From Sarcomyxa edulis (taxonomy: Eukaryota > Basidiomycota > Agaricomycetes > Agaricales > Mycenaceae): a stretch of DNA of 64,000 nt. This document shows, piece by piece, positions 47,899 through 58,586 of this stretch. The stretch is from assembly GCA_009761415.1 (NCBI GenBank), contig QUOL01000006.1:1-64000 (forward strand). The letters run 5' to 3'. Numbering within the stretch: position 1 is the first letter of the stretch; each line of letters starts with the position of its first letter. A program made the translations under genes and the position numbers. The notes below the pieces were generated by a model. The model saw nothing but the letters and a program-made list of their open reading frames with translations. It was not told where the DNA came from and did not search any database.

Positions 47899-50121
47899 AT
47901 GAGTACGGGAACACCACCAGCGATTCCCGAAGCACTTCAAGTATACAAGTCAGTTCCCAGGCCCCTTTCCATTCAATATATATCGTACTCACTTCTCGTA
48001 TCTACTCACACACAGCTCATACGCCGAGGATCCGAAATGGCAGACTAAATTCACTATCATCTGGGCATCTCTCGTTGGAACAGCTATCGTCGCCTCTCTC
48101 CCCCACCTCGTTCGTTCGATTAGGAACGGCAGGGAATTCGTAGGATTATTTGGGATAACGGAGGATCTGAATGGCAAGAACTATGCACCACTAGACTCGG
48201 ATGTGGAACGGATTCCTCCATCGAAAGGCAGTGTCAGCAGGCTTGCTTCTGGGAGTTTGAGCATGGTAACATCGGTTGTGAATTGGTCGTTGCCTGGGAT
48301 CGAGTTGAACGCTGGACAGAGTATGTCCACTTTTCTTCCTGTTCAATCTACATCGACTGATCCTCGGCGAAGTCTTTGTCGTCATCGTCTACTTGATCCT
48401 CGTACTCATCTGCATGATCCTGAACGCACCTCTTATCAGTAATCCCAACCGTGCAGGTACGTAGCTCTATGTCTCCCTCATCGCCACTCCTAATATCATA
48501 CCTCCCATCGATCAGGTTTCATCGCCCTCGCACAGTTCCCCGTCGTATTCCTCTTCTCGACAAAGAACTCCCTCCTCTCTCTCTTACTCGGACCTGGTAA
48601 CGGCTACGAGAAGTTGAACTACATCCATCGATGGTCTGGACGGTGCATGTTCCTCGGTAGCGTCGTCCACGGCGCTCTGTGGATTCGTAACCACCTCGAA
48701 TGGAGTCTACCCATCCTAGGGCAGCAGAAGGAAATATCTGGCGTCGCCGCACTTGGACTGCTATGTGTGATCGTTCTCTCGTCTTTGAAGCCTGTTCGCA
48801 GGTTTTGTTATCAGGCATTCTGGGTCATTCAGTGCGTGTCTCTATTTCTTTCCAGGTACATCGTTTTTATCGAATCTCCTCAGCATGCTATCTTTCGTCG
48901 CGTTCTTCATCACGATCTGTTACCACACCATATACGCCTCGCCTTGGATATTCCCACCTCTCGCGTTCTATGGGCTCGATATTCTTATGCGGATGTTCCG
49001 TGTACGAGTCAAAGATGCTACTCTTGTAGCTGTCAATAAACAAATGACTATCGTACGTGCGCAGTCTTTTTTTCCGCTCAGGCTCTCAAATAATCTTGGT
49101 AACAGATCCAAGTCAATGACTGTGATGCCGGCTGGTTAGCAGGTCAACACGTCCGTCTACGTGTCTTCTTCTCCGGTCGGATATTCGAATCCCATCCTCT
49201 AACCATATTCTCTGCACCTTCTGCCACCTCCTGCATAACCACCACCAACCACGCCCTCATGCTGGGTGCACGCGTCACTGGAGACTGGACACGCGCTCTT
49301 AACGAATACGCTCAATCAGAGCACGAACGACTTCTCCTCGCATCAGGAGAGAAATACGAAGAAACGAACAACATTCCAACCACCGTTCCTGTCCAAGTCA
49401 TGATAGACGGTCCCTACGGAGGGTGTAGCATCGATTTGGGCCGATACGAGAGCGTGCTGCTCTTCGCTGGTGGGAGCGGTGCAACGTTTACCATTGGTCT
49501 ACTTGACGATATCGTCGGCCGATGCGTGAAGCTTGGAAGACGGAATGGGGAGAAGACGAGGAGAATCGAGTTTGCGTGGTGTATACGATCGTTCGGTGCG
49601 TACCTCGTTCCTCTCGTCAATTAAGACCGATATTGATATTGCTTGTAAAAGGTTCCATCGAGTGGTTCACCCCTTATCTGATGGATATTGCGAATACGGC
49701 TGCGTCGTCGTCGTCGTCGCTGGATCTTCACATATCGATATACGTGACGTGCCTGTGTAACCCCGAAGCCATTCCTCCAATTCCCAATTCGGACGTTACC
49801 ATCGTCCGACCCTCGGTCCATGCTATTCTCGAAGAGCTCCTCACACCACCATCGATACCATCGTCTTCTACCCGCACGTCGACTTCCGAGTCGCAATCGG
49901 AATCAGGGACGGATTCTGGTAATGATTCTGAGAAAGGTGAGAAGAGTGGTAGTGGAAGCGCAAAGTTGAAGTGGGTGGGCCTCGGGGGTGGTGTTGGTGT
50001 GTGTGCGAGTGGGCCTGAGAGCTTGACGCGTGAGGCAGCGAACGCTGTTGCGAGGTTGGGGATGTTGAGGGGTGTGGAGTTGGGTGGTGTCGCGCTGCAT
50101 ACGGAGCTGTTCTCGGTGTGA
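47899..50121 (+). CDS. Ferric/cupric reductase (FRE family)
   Basis: This plasma-membrane flavocytochrome reduces extracellular Fe(III) or Cu(II) with NADPH from inside. Seven exons, 47899-47948, 48016-48320, 48373-48456, 48516-48831, 48884-49052, 49106-49595 and 49652-50121, encode 627 residues. Two His pairs 14 residues apart, His184/His198 and His252/His266, are the expected ligands of two haems. The FAD site has HPLTI at residue 338 onwards, and the NADPH site has GPYGG and AGGSGATF. A Ser-rich insertion (SSSTRTSTSESQSESGTDS) lies before the C-terminal nucleotide-binding strand, which ends in GVCASGPESL. It starts 390 bases after the copper transporter stop; reduction of Cu(II) would supply that transporter's Cu(I). 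Confidence 0.92.
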
Positions 50122-51048
50122 TGCATACTGGGACAAGAATTTCCTGACCCTGTCATCGTCCATCTTACTTGCTTGTATGTTCTGCGTGTATGTATTATTA
50201 GTGTAATGTTCTTCAGACTGTCGCTAGTGCTTGATGAGCGATGAACCTTCAAATGGATGGAGGTTGGTGCCACTGGCTAACGACTTGGAAGCCTTGAACT
50301 CGAAAAGGACCGGTCGGAGGTCGTAGTCAAACAGGCCCACACATCCTCCTTGCTTCTTACTTCCACCTGCTGATTAGCGCCGAACATCATAGATACCAGT
50401 TATCTTCATCGTTGCTCTCGAAAACACTCCCAGGCTTGAGGACAGTAGGAACTCGGCTTGCAACTGGAGCAGAGATACTCTTCTCTGGGATCCCACGGCC
50501 AGATCATCCACTTACACAGCTACGTAGGCTCTCTCAGTCGAGCATGCTGCACATCTGGCCCCGGTACTTTTATCGCAAAAGACATGCGGTCTCCGTACAA
50601 TTGGTCTTGCCACGAGAAATACTACGCAGCAGAACACATGGCAAGACGGCCCGCGGTGTTATCGAAACTTCCACCGTTTGGTCGGGTCCGATGAGCTCCA
50701 CATTTGCCGTTTTCATTGCGATTACCCGATGTATACCCAGCTGTAAGGTCGTACTCTCTGTTTTTCTCCCTCACTCCGGGAAAATACAGAGAATTGATCC
50801 CTCTCCCCGGCCCGCTCGACATGTGTTTCGTGCCCACGACGTGTCGCAGATGTCGGTCATACCTTGATATCTGAATAGCAGTCAACAGGACACAGTCTCT
50901 GGACAAAAATAACGCGTCTTTCATTTTACACATCACAACGGAAGAAGTAACTATATCATGTTAATTTCGTTGCGCTGGGTTAAAAATACCCCCCTCTCTA
51001 CTCACCGACACTCCATCTGGTGATCCATCTCGACAAGTGTGGTGAAAT
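50122..51048. other. Intergenic, no gene seen
   Basis: This contains the 3' flank of the reductase and the distal upstream region of the first polygalacturonase. Frames at 50412-50936 overlap on both strands and carry no domain. Confidence 0.4.
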
Positions 51049-51061
51049 TTGACGGCACATG
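51049..51061 (+). promoter_or_regulatory. Shared upstream element of polygalacturonase 1
   Basis: TTGACGGCACATG lies 142 bases before the ATG. The identical 13 bases occur 115 bases before the ATG of the second polygalacturonase. A second shared word, CGTACAATT, follows in both at about 30-35 bases downstream, and a TATATATATA box lies at about 51136. Confidence 0.5.
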
Positions 51062-51203
51062 CAAGGCCCGAGGAATGGCTTCATGATCAAGTCGTACAAT
51101 TATTCCGTGGGTCTATTTTCTTCTCTCAATTTCGGTATATATATACGTGGAGTATTCCGACATGTACCACTCGACACTCGACATTGTCCTTTGGATCGAC
51201 TAA

Positions 51204-53303
51204 ATGAAGGCTCGTCTCTCTGCATCCCTCACGCTCATCGCTGCATACCTTAGCTTGGTCTCGGCGCTCCCTTCGAACGTCACTCTCAATGCTCCTCGTA
51301 AAATTGGCAGACGTTGCACGGGTGAAATTCAGTCGCTCGCGGACGTCGCTGCTGCAGAGGAATGCACGACTATCGTTGTAAGTGCTCCCATGCTTTGTCT
51401 GTCCTTCATGACGCACATGCTCAAGTCTTTTTGTTATCGAGATTGGAGGATTCACTGTTCCCGCTGGGCGTTCGTTGTTCTTTCCTCTTACTGGTGGCCT
51501 TCTGACTGATGTACATCGGTCTCTAGAAACATTTGCATTGGCACCTCCAGACGGCGCGTCTGTTTCGCTGACGGGACAGATCACGTTTGGTGTTGCTGTG
51601 AGGATTCCACTTCCCCTATTTTGTGATCATGCTCACCGACGCTCTTTCTTTATACAGAATTGGGCCGGTCCGTTGATGACAATCACCGGAAATGACATCA
51701 CTTGTACGTGGATAACTTAATGCCTTATACACCCGAAGCTGAACATCTAAATACAGTCAACGGAGGCAAGTGATGGATATTTGAATCTAGCTGTACAAAC
51801 TTGACCGTCTCGTCACAGGTGGACACAACTTGGTTGGTAACGGAGACCAATATTGGGTGCTTATTTACGTTCACACTGAACCATTTCTCGCGCTTACTAT
51901 ATTGTGCCCCTAGGATGGTCAAGGAATCAACGGTGGTGTCACGAAACCGTACGAAAATCTATTTCTTGGATTGACTGTGTACTCAGTGCAACAACCACAT
52001 TTAGGGACCCCATGCTGCGCATCAACATGGGAGGCACATTCTCCAATCTTCAGCTCGTCAACTCCCCTGGGCGCGGTGTGGCCATCGGAGGCTCCTCCCT
52101 GGTTGTCGATTCAGTCACCGTCAACAATGGTGACATCATCCTTCGTCCACTACGATGGAGGCATGTCTGACTAATGACGCAATTTCCAGCTGCGGGCTCT
52201 GCTGCCAACTCCAAGGTGAGTAAATTTTCGACTCGAATGTGAGCTTGCTCTTTACTTATAGCCTGTTTCAGTCCGCTGGAAAGCCTGCTGGCGCCAATAC
52301 CGACGGCTTCGATGTCTCCGCCAACTCCGTCACGATTCAGAACAGCGTTGTTGAGAACCAGGGTAGGTCTCTTTCACGTTGGAGAGATCAAATTGTAAAC
52401 TCACGATAGCCACTCCCAGACGACTGCCTCGCCATCAACAAAGGAACTACTATCAAGTTCCTGAACAACAAGTGCTCTGGTGGACACGGAATCTCTATCG
52501 CAAGTATATATCATATGTCTAATTGCATCGAGTCTAATGTCTTCATTTACAGGGCTCGATCAGCAGCAGTGTAACAGTCAGCGGTGTTACCATCCAAGGA
52601 AATACCGTCACCAACAGGTCAGTGATAGTGACATTTTGCGATCACTCTTGAGATTCTTACACAGGGCTTATCATAAGTGTTAACGGTCTCCGCATCAAGA
52701 CCGACGCAACTGCTAGTGTGAGTCCCTAAAGCTCGAGCTATTCCGTGAGTTACCATACTGACTTATCACAGGGATCTACCGTCAGCAGTGTTGTCTACTC
52801 CGGGAACACGCTTTCTGGAATCACTCAGTACGGTGTTCTCATCGACCAGAGCTACCCAAGCACCCTTGGTGAGCTCTATGGTTGACTACAGCATCACGGA
52901 ACGTCAGCTAATGTCATGTCTATAGGAACCCCGGGCACCGGCGTCGTTATCAATGTAGGTCCTGCTCACATATCTCGATATTTATTTGACTCATTGACTG
53001 CTGTCTCTGTAGGGTGTAACTTTCTCTGGAACGAACACGATCGCGGTGGGGAGCTCTGCACATCGTGTAGAAGTCAACTGTGGAAGCACGAGCAGCTGCA
53101 AAGGGTAAATCTCTCTGTTTTCCTTTAACCTGATACGAACACTAACGTTCCAATATCTGTAGCACGTGGAACTTTGCTGGCTTGACGGTGACTGGAGGCG
53201 CGGCCGGTGTGGTCAAAAACGCGCCAGTGACTGGTGAGATAGCCCTCTTGTGGTAAATACAGGAGTGCTCGACTAATCACGCTTTACAGGTGGAAGCTTC
53301 TGA
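51204..53303 (+). CDS. Endo-polygalacturonase 1 (GH28)
   Basis: A secreted pectin-degrading hydrolase. Eighteen exons encode 376 residues: 51204-51377, 51442-51469, 51527-51597, 51658-51703, 51757-51765, 51819-51856, 51914-51948, 52005-52129, 52190-52215, 52272-52362, 52420-52499, 52553-52617, 52678-52717, 52772-52868, 52926-52954, 53013-53104, 53163-53233 and 53290-53303. Signal peptide: MKARLSASLTLIAAYLSLVSA. The four GH28 signatures are NTD (193-195), DD (215-216), GHG (236-238) and RIK (268-270), so it should be active. The parallel beta-helix pattern ([23 protein letters not shown]) is clear. Exon 5 is a 9-nt microexon (FNG) and its intron starts with GCAAGT. Intron 11 is also GC-AG. Cut into so many small exons, it will be missed or garbled by frame-based annotation. 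Confidence 0.94.
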
Positions 53304-53720
53304 AGACTCTTACGTCTCGTGGAATAATATCCCTTATACCCTCTCTACCTCATGTAAACGCATCCAAAAAAACATACTTTTCCGTCGGTAGACTCCATTC
53401 GGGCGAACAGATCTGAGGGTATCCGTTGACATCAACTGGACGGCAATGAGAATACCAAAGTTTTCTTTGCTAACATATCTGACTAGTACGGATTAATTGA
53501 CTAGTACGGATCGATGCCTGCACATCAGACCGTGCAACGCGAACACTTTGGTGCTGGTGAGGTCTGAGAGTCAGGCCTAATAAAACTTGCATATGAAACT
53601 TGTCTACCACATGTATTTCCCTGCCATAGGAGTCGCCCGAGAATAAACGAGGAATTGAGAAGAACAAAACACCTCGAGATATCGACGAAAAGTACCAGAT
53701 ACATGGAGTTAAACGCCAGT
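53304..53720. other. Convergent intergenic spacer
   Basis: Polygalacturonase 1 and F-box copy E end towards each other across this spacer. A short direct repeat (CTAGTACGGAT, twice, at 53484-53511) is the only feature I see. Confidence 0.45.
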
Positions 53721-55996
53721 CTAATCATCAAGCATAATTTGCAACGACTCGTGAGGAAACCCGCCCCTTGCCTTCAGCTCCCCCCACCGATTTCTTCCGG
53801 GACAGCGATTCTCGTACGACCATAGCCTAGAATATACATTGCTTTGGTGAAGTCCAGAATATCTCCACCGCTCGACACGTCTGTAATTAGACATGTAATC
53901 GTGCTGTGACATCTTTTCAATATTCTTCCTCACGTCCGCAAGTGTCGTGTGGGGTTCGAAGAGAAGAAGCGCATCGTCGGCCTCGGTGAAGATCCACATG
54001 AAGAAGTAGAGGCCTCCAGCCTTGAACACAACTGCCTCTCTGTGGAATGCGAGAGGTCTTGCGTCACCGAGGAAACCGTAATAATGTTCCAAGAACCACG
54101 AACGATCGCCAGGAAACCCTTGCCATTGGCTGGAGTCACGGAAAGATTTCCAATCTGTACTCCAGCCGTCCGGTAATTTTCCTAGATCAGCCAGATCCGG
54201 AAGAACGCAATAATCAAAAGCAGGTATATCGCCGAATTGTTCGTCGAAGAAATAGTGAGGCGGTCTAGGAAGGAGCGGTGGTAAGCCCAGACTCAGTGGT
54301 TTCTAGCAAAAATATCAGAATGTTTGGAACTATCACAGAAGAGGGTAAACGACCCACCAGAGATGCAAGCTTACGATAGGGACGCGAAGGCTCTTGTAGG
54401 ACGACACTTGCTTTGGGCCACAGTCTCGCAGAAGGCGTACCCGCTATATCATAGAGACAGAGTTCCCCAAAAACGTTTCCAGCGACGATAAATCCCAAGG
54501 AATCGTCCATATCAAAGTGAGCGTACCCCCATAGGGCTACTGTGTTCGTAGTCTCGATATCACAAGACACCTTGCGAGCCAAGACGAGGTCTTTCGCAGC
54601 GATGGTGTTGTCGCCATCTCCTTCGATTCCTTCGATTAACTTCGATTCCAATACGCCATATGTTAGTTTCGGCAACGGAACCGCGTCATCTTCAGTGTAG
54701 TTGAGCCACATGATACAACGTCCAGTGTTGCCTACGCGTAGATTCGACCAAGGAAAGTCTTGAGGTTGATTGAGATCACGTTTGTGTGTGAGATGAAGGG
54801 AAAAGAGGTTGTCGACTGGGTCGTGGGAGAGTCTGAAGAAGGATATGCCGAATTCTGTCATTGCTATCAAGTTTGCAGAGAATGGAGTCTGTCCTTCTGT
54901 TGCGCTTGAGTCCGGAACAAAGGCCACTTCTTGAATGCCCTCTGGGAGCACGACGGTTTGTAGAAGACGAGGGGCCGAGTCACCTTCAGGTAGAGATAAT
55001 ACCTCAATGTCGCTGAGTCTAGTGACGAATACAAAATCATCCAACACATCGATATCGATGAGTCCACCCTGAGATATCTAGGCGTCGGCCTACAATACAT
55101 GAAGATCGACGAGAATGGGCACTCACTATGTAGTCTGGTCCTTTAGCCAAAGGATGGATCTTCTGCGTGTGCCAATTCACGAGATGGGGAGTGCTGACGT
55201 CGTCTCGGAGCCCACAAGCGACGTATTGACCACGAAGGAGGGATACATGAGAAAATCCGACCAACTTGGCTAATTCGGTGAAGCGAGGTTCGCCATCGAG
55301 CAGACATAGAGAGAGGATTTGTACATTTGAAGATCTACGACGACCTTTCAGATAGAGAAGCCACTAAGAGTTGAAACAGGACACACCGACTGGGGCCAAC
55401 TGCCAGGGCGATGACTATACCTAATCCATCTTGGACTTCTACACGTCCAGTCTTCGATACACCAGGTAAAAAACACTCAGCCACGGGTTCAAGGAGACCG
55501 CGAGTTACAAGAGAGATATCCCAGCAACTGAGTTTACTGACAGAATGGTCAGAAGACGCCACGAGAAGCCACCGGCCGGAGACCAATCGCAACCACTGTA
55601 CAGGTTGGGCTATGTTCAGAGGTATGGAACGCCGTGGAGAGAGATAATTTGAGTTGTGTAATAGTTCGCCAAGTTTGGCTGATCGACGGACAAACGCTTC
55701 CGTCTCAGTGTTGTCTAAAGAATCGAGAGATTGGATGCTCGGTGGCAAGACACTGAGCTTTTGAGCTGCGAGATCGCGGAACACGTACACCCAAAGCAGC
55801 TTCGCACTACTCGCATCGTAGAGTGTACGACACGTCTAAGTTGCAAATAGGATAGAAATGAGTTTAATAAAAGTGAGGCTCGCTCAAGAAAGAGAAAGGA
55901 TCTCACCTGTCGAGCAGCAAGGATGTTCGAGATGTTGAGATTGTGTAAGATAAGAATCAGTAGATATTCTGCAAGATCAACGAGCTTTTTGGCCAT
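53721..55996 (-). CDS. F-box protein, dispersed copy E
   Basis: Exons 55996-55907, 55835-55387, 55334-55127, 55068-54358 and 54302-53721 encode 679 residues, with the family exon lengths (449 and 208 nt for exons 2 and 3). The start MAKKLVDLAEYLLILILHNL is the same as in copy A, as are the upstream element and the CAACTTAG end of intron 1. From intron 3 onwards it is almost the same as copy F: intron 3 is identical over 58 nt and intron 4 differs at one of 55. Exon 4 is nine nt longer than the usual 702 nt, through a small repeat in an acidic loop (EGIEGDGDN). It has no broken codon. It lacks the Pro/Arg tail of A, C and D. Confidence 0.88.
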
Positions 55997-56132
55997 TGTG
56001 ATTAGATACAAGGCGGGTTTGAAGTTTTGAGTATGAGGTTTGAGGAAGGTGGAAGTTATGAATTGAGGTGGAAGATCAAAGTCGAGAGGCGTGAGTTGGG
56101 CGTGAGAAATGCGCAAGTGCCTCCGTCCTGGT

Positions 56133-56150
56133 CCACCGTGACCGCGTGAC
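56133..56150 (-). promoter_or_regulatory. Class-1 upstream element of copy E
   Basis: This is the reverse complement of the 18-base element before copy A, 136 bases from the ATG of copy E (134 in A). The exact match and spacing over a 26 kb separation link the two promoters. Confidence 0.55.
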
Positions 56151-56562
56151 TAGTGACCCTGGACGCTTTCACCTTCAAGTTTGTTTCTACCTTTGTTCTA
56201 CCTTGCACGTCCCGTCCGGTGGCATCTTTGAAATTGGTATCGATGGACACCGATCGGTTTCATCAACTGAGGCCGTAGAGCAATGCTAAGCCGATCCACC
56301 TAGATTCGAAGGTGATTTGTGAAAAGTTGAAACTGCAACCTGGACTGCCAGTGGCGTCCAATGAAATCAAGACGTCCAGCCAAAGATGATACCGTCCACT
56401 GATTTCGAAGAGCCCTGTAATTGAAATGAGGCTGTTCGATCAAGCTCGCCCAAGTTTGTGCAGCAACAACAAGACGTCCAGCGAAACCGAAGGTTCATAT
56501 AAATACTGACCCAACATTCTGGTGTTCTATTCGCAGACACTACTCTTTCAGGATCGATAACC

Positions 56563-58058
56563 ATGTCTCTTACCATCCACGACAAGGCCGCGTTCAGCTA
56601 TACCGCAGACCAGGTATCATTCCTCCTCTCTTCGCAGGCTTCAATGTGAACTGACCTGAAGAGTTCTCTCAGATAATCGCGTATATCGACGATCGATGTG
56701 CCATTCACAAGGTGATCGCGTGTAGAAACCCCGACGATGTTCGAGAAGTATATACCAAGATATTCAAACCTTCCTTGTAAGCCTGATGCAATCCTTGTTC
56801 TAGCACGTCACTCAATTCCTCATGATTGCTTCTGAAAATAGAACCGAGAACAGATCAAGTAGGCTCAATGACTGTGGCACTATCTATTCTGTTTCCGTCA
56901 GGAATTTGTTCGGAGAGCAGATGCCCATTGTTGACTTTTACACAGCGATGGGTGAGCCTCTCTGACTATCATGCCACTGACTTCCCAAACCGACGTATCA
57001 TACAGGCTTTCTTGTTTCCGAAACAGACCCTGTTCCCGAAAGCCTACCTTCCGACCAGAAACACCCCCTTTGGAAGCATTTCTTGTATGCGGATGATCGA
57101 CACGACACCATGTTGATCAACTTCTCCAAGTGGTGTACCACCATGTACACCAAACGATTTTATAGAAGGAATCTTTACGGCAATCGGCAGGAGACTTTAC
57201 CGAACACAGCCTGTCTTGGATGGATCATAGCGCCAGACCGACAGTGGAGTCCTCAGGTGTCTTCGTCGAAATTTCCTGCTGGACGAACAACATTCGCCGC
57301 CGTGTTCACAAATATGCACGAGCCTAACAAAGCACAAATGAAGAAAGAGGTCAAGAACGCATTGGAACGACTATTCGGCCCATTGACAATGGCACCTAGA
57401 TTGGCTCAGGGATCATTCATTGACTACGGTCATTGTGCGGAGAACCTTGTCTTTCAATTGTGAGCAGTTCAGTTGTCATTTCCTCCTCAAGATCAAGCTG
57501 ACGTTAGGTTGAAGCTACTCTCATATGAACAATGGCCCTCTGCTCCTGATATACGGAACAGCTGTGGATGTGGAGAAATTCCTCCCCCTGCTGACTTTCA
57601 ACTTGGGTCTGGTTCAACGATGCTGCAAAGCAGCATGCGAGAATTGTGTATCCCTGATAGCGCAAGCTTCGGCAAATCACCCGGCTGGCTTGCAATTCTA
57701 CGACTTGGCAACCTTGAAATGGCACGTAAAATGTGTGGTTTGTAAAACCTCTGCGGTACACACATGTTGGTGCCAAGGATGTCACTTCGACTCGAATGCG
57801 CTATACTGCTCTGAGGAGCATCGTCTTCAGGCCTGGCGTATGCATCACTATCGAGAATGCTCTTACAAGCATGCGGAGTCTCCTGGAATGCGCATGTGCG
57901 CCAACTGTCTCGCAATCTTGAAGCAGCCGATGGGATCCCAGGCCCGACAGTGCAGCGAGTGTGTAGACCTGCTCAAAGCGCCGTGGTATTGTTCCCTGGT
58001 CTGCCAAGAGGAGCACTCGACGACTCACCAGAACCATTGCGGGACTAGCCCCCTTTGA
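56563..58058 (+). CDS. MYND-type protein with two Cys/His clusters
   Basis: Five exons, 56563-56613, 56673-56776, 56902-56951, 57006-57459 and 57515-58058, encode 400 residues. The N-terminal 230 residues (VIACRNPDDVREVYTKIF, WKHFLYADDRHDTMLINFSK) match nothing I recognise. The C-terminal part has a MYND finger (CVVCKTSAVHTCWCQGC, then YCSEEHRLQAW and HHYREC) and a second Cys/His cluster (CANC, CSEC, WYCSLVCQEEHSTTHQNHC) that fits a second MYND-like unit. MYND units bind protein partners. The 5' acceptor of the last exon was chosen because the earlier AG leads into a stop; the CTGAC branch site upstream agrees. It sits between F-box copies E and F. Confidence 0.75.
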
Positions 58059-58586
58059 AGGATCACTAACACTTTGTTTTCTCGGAGGCTTCCAATTCTT
58101 GCAACTCTGGCACACAATGCTCGGAGACTACGTTTGTTGTGAGGCGACCCACTATGTATCTCGTACTATCTGATTGTCTATGGAATCAATTATGCAGTTT
58201 ATCAATCTTCACGTTTCTGCAGTCGTCACTAAGATAAATGTCTTGCAATTGGCCTCTGAGGAATCCTCTTCATTCAAAACCTGAGGCCTGGAGCGTCAAG
58301 CGAAACTGAGAAATGTCCGACCATAGCACTACTCACGGCGAGTATTGAGAACTTATCTTAGTCGTGGCGCTCCCCTCCCCTCTTTCCAAAAGGGTGGGCA
58401 TGGTGGTTGTATGAACTAAAATTCTGCGCTGAAGATTGACGGGTAGAAGGGTTTAACGTTGAACGAGCACTAACAGAAGTACATCTATACATATGAGGTT
58501 CGCCGGCGAAGCAAGATAACAGACTGCATAAAACGGCCAGACCAAACACTAGATGACGGACGAATGGACAGAAGTCGGCTGCCAGT
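58059..58586. other. Convergent intergenic spacer
   Basis: The 3' ends of the MYND gene and F-box copy F face each other here. I see no gene or repeat. Confidence 0.4.

Noticed and set aside
53721..54092. The idea that F-box copy E is truncated, since its last frame seems to start inside exon 5
   Set aside because: Translating exon 5 from its acceptor at 54302 gives an open frame all the way; the apparent break only reflects the lack of an ATG.
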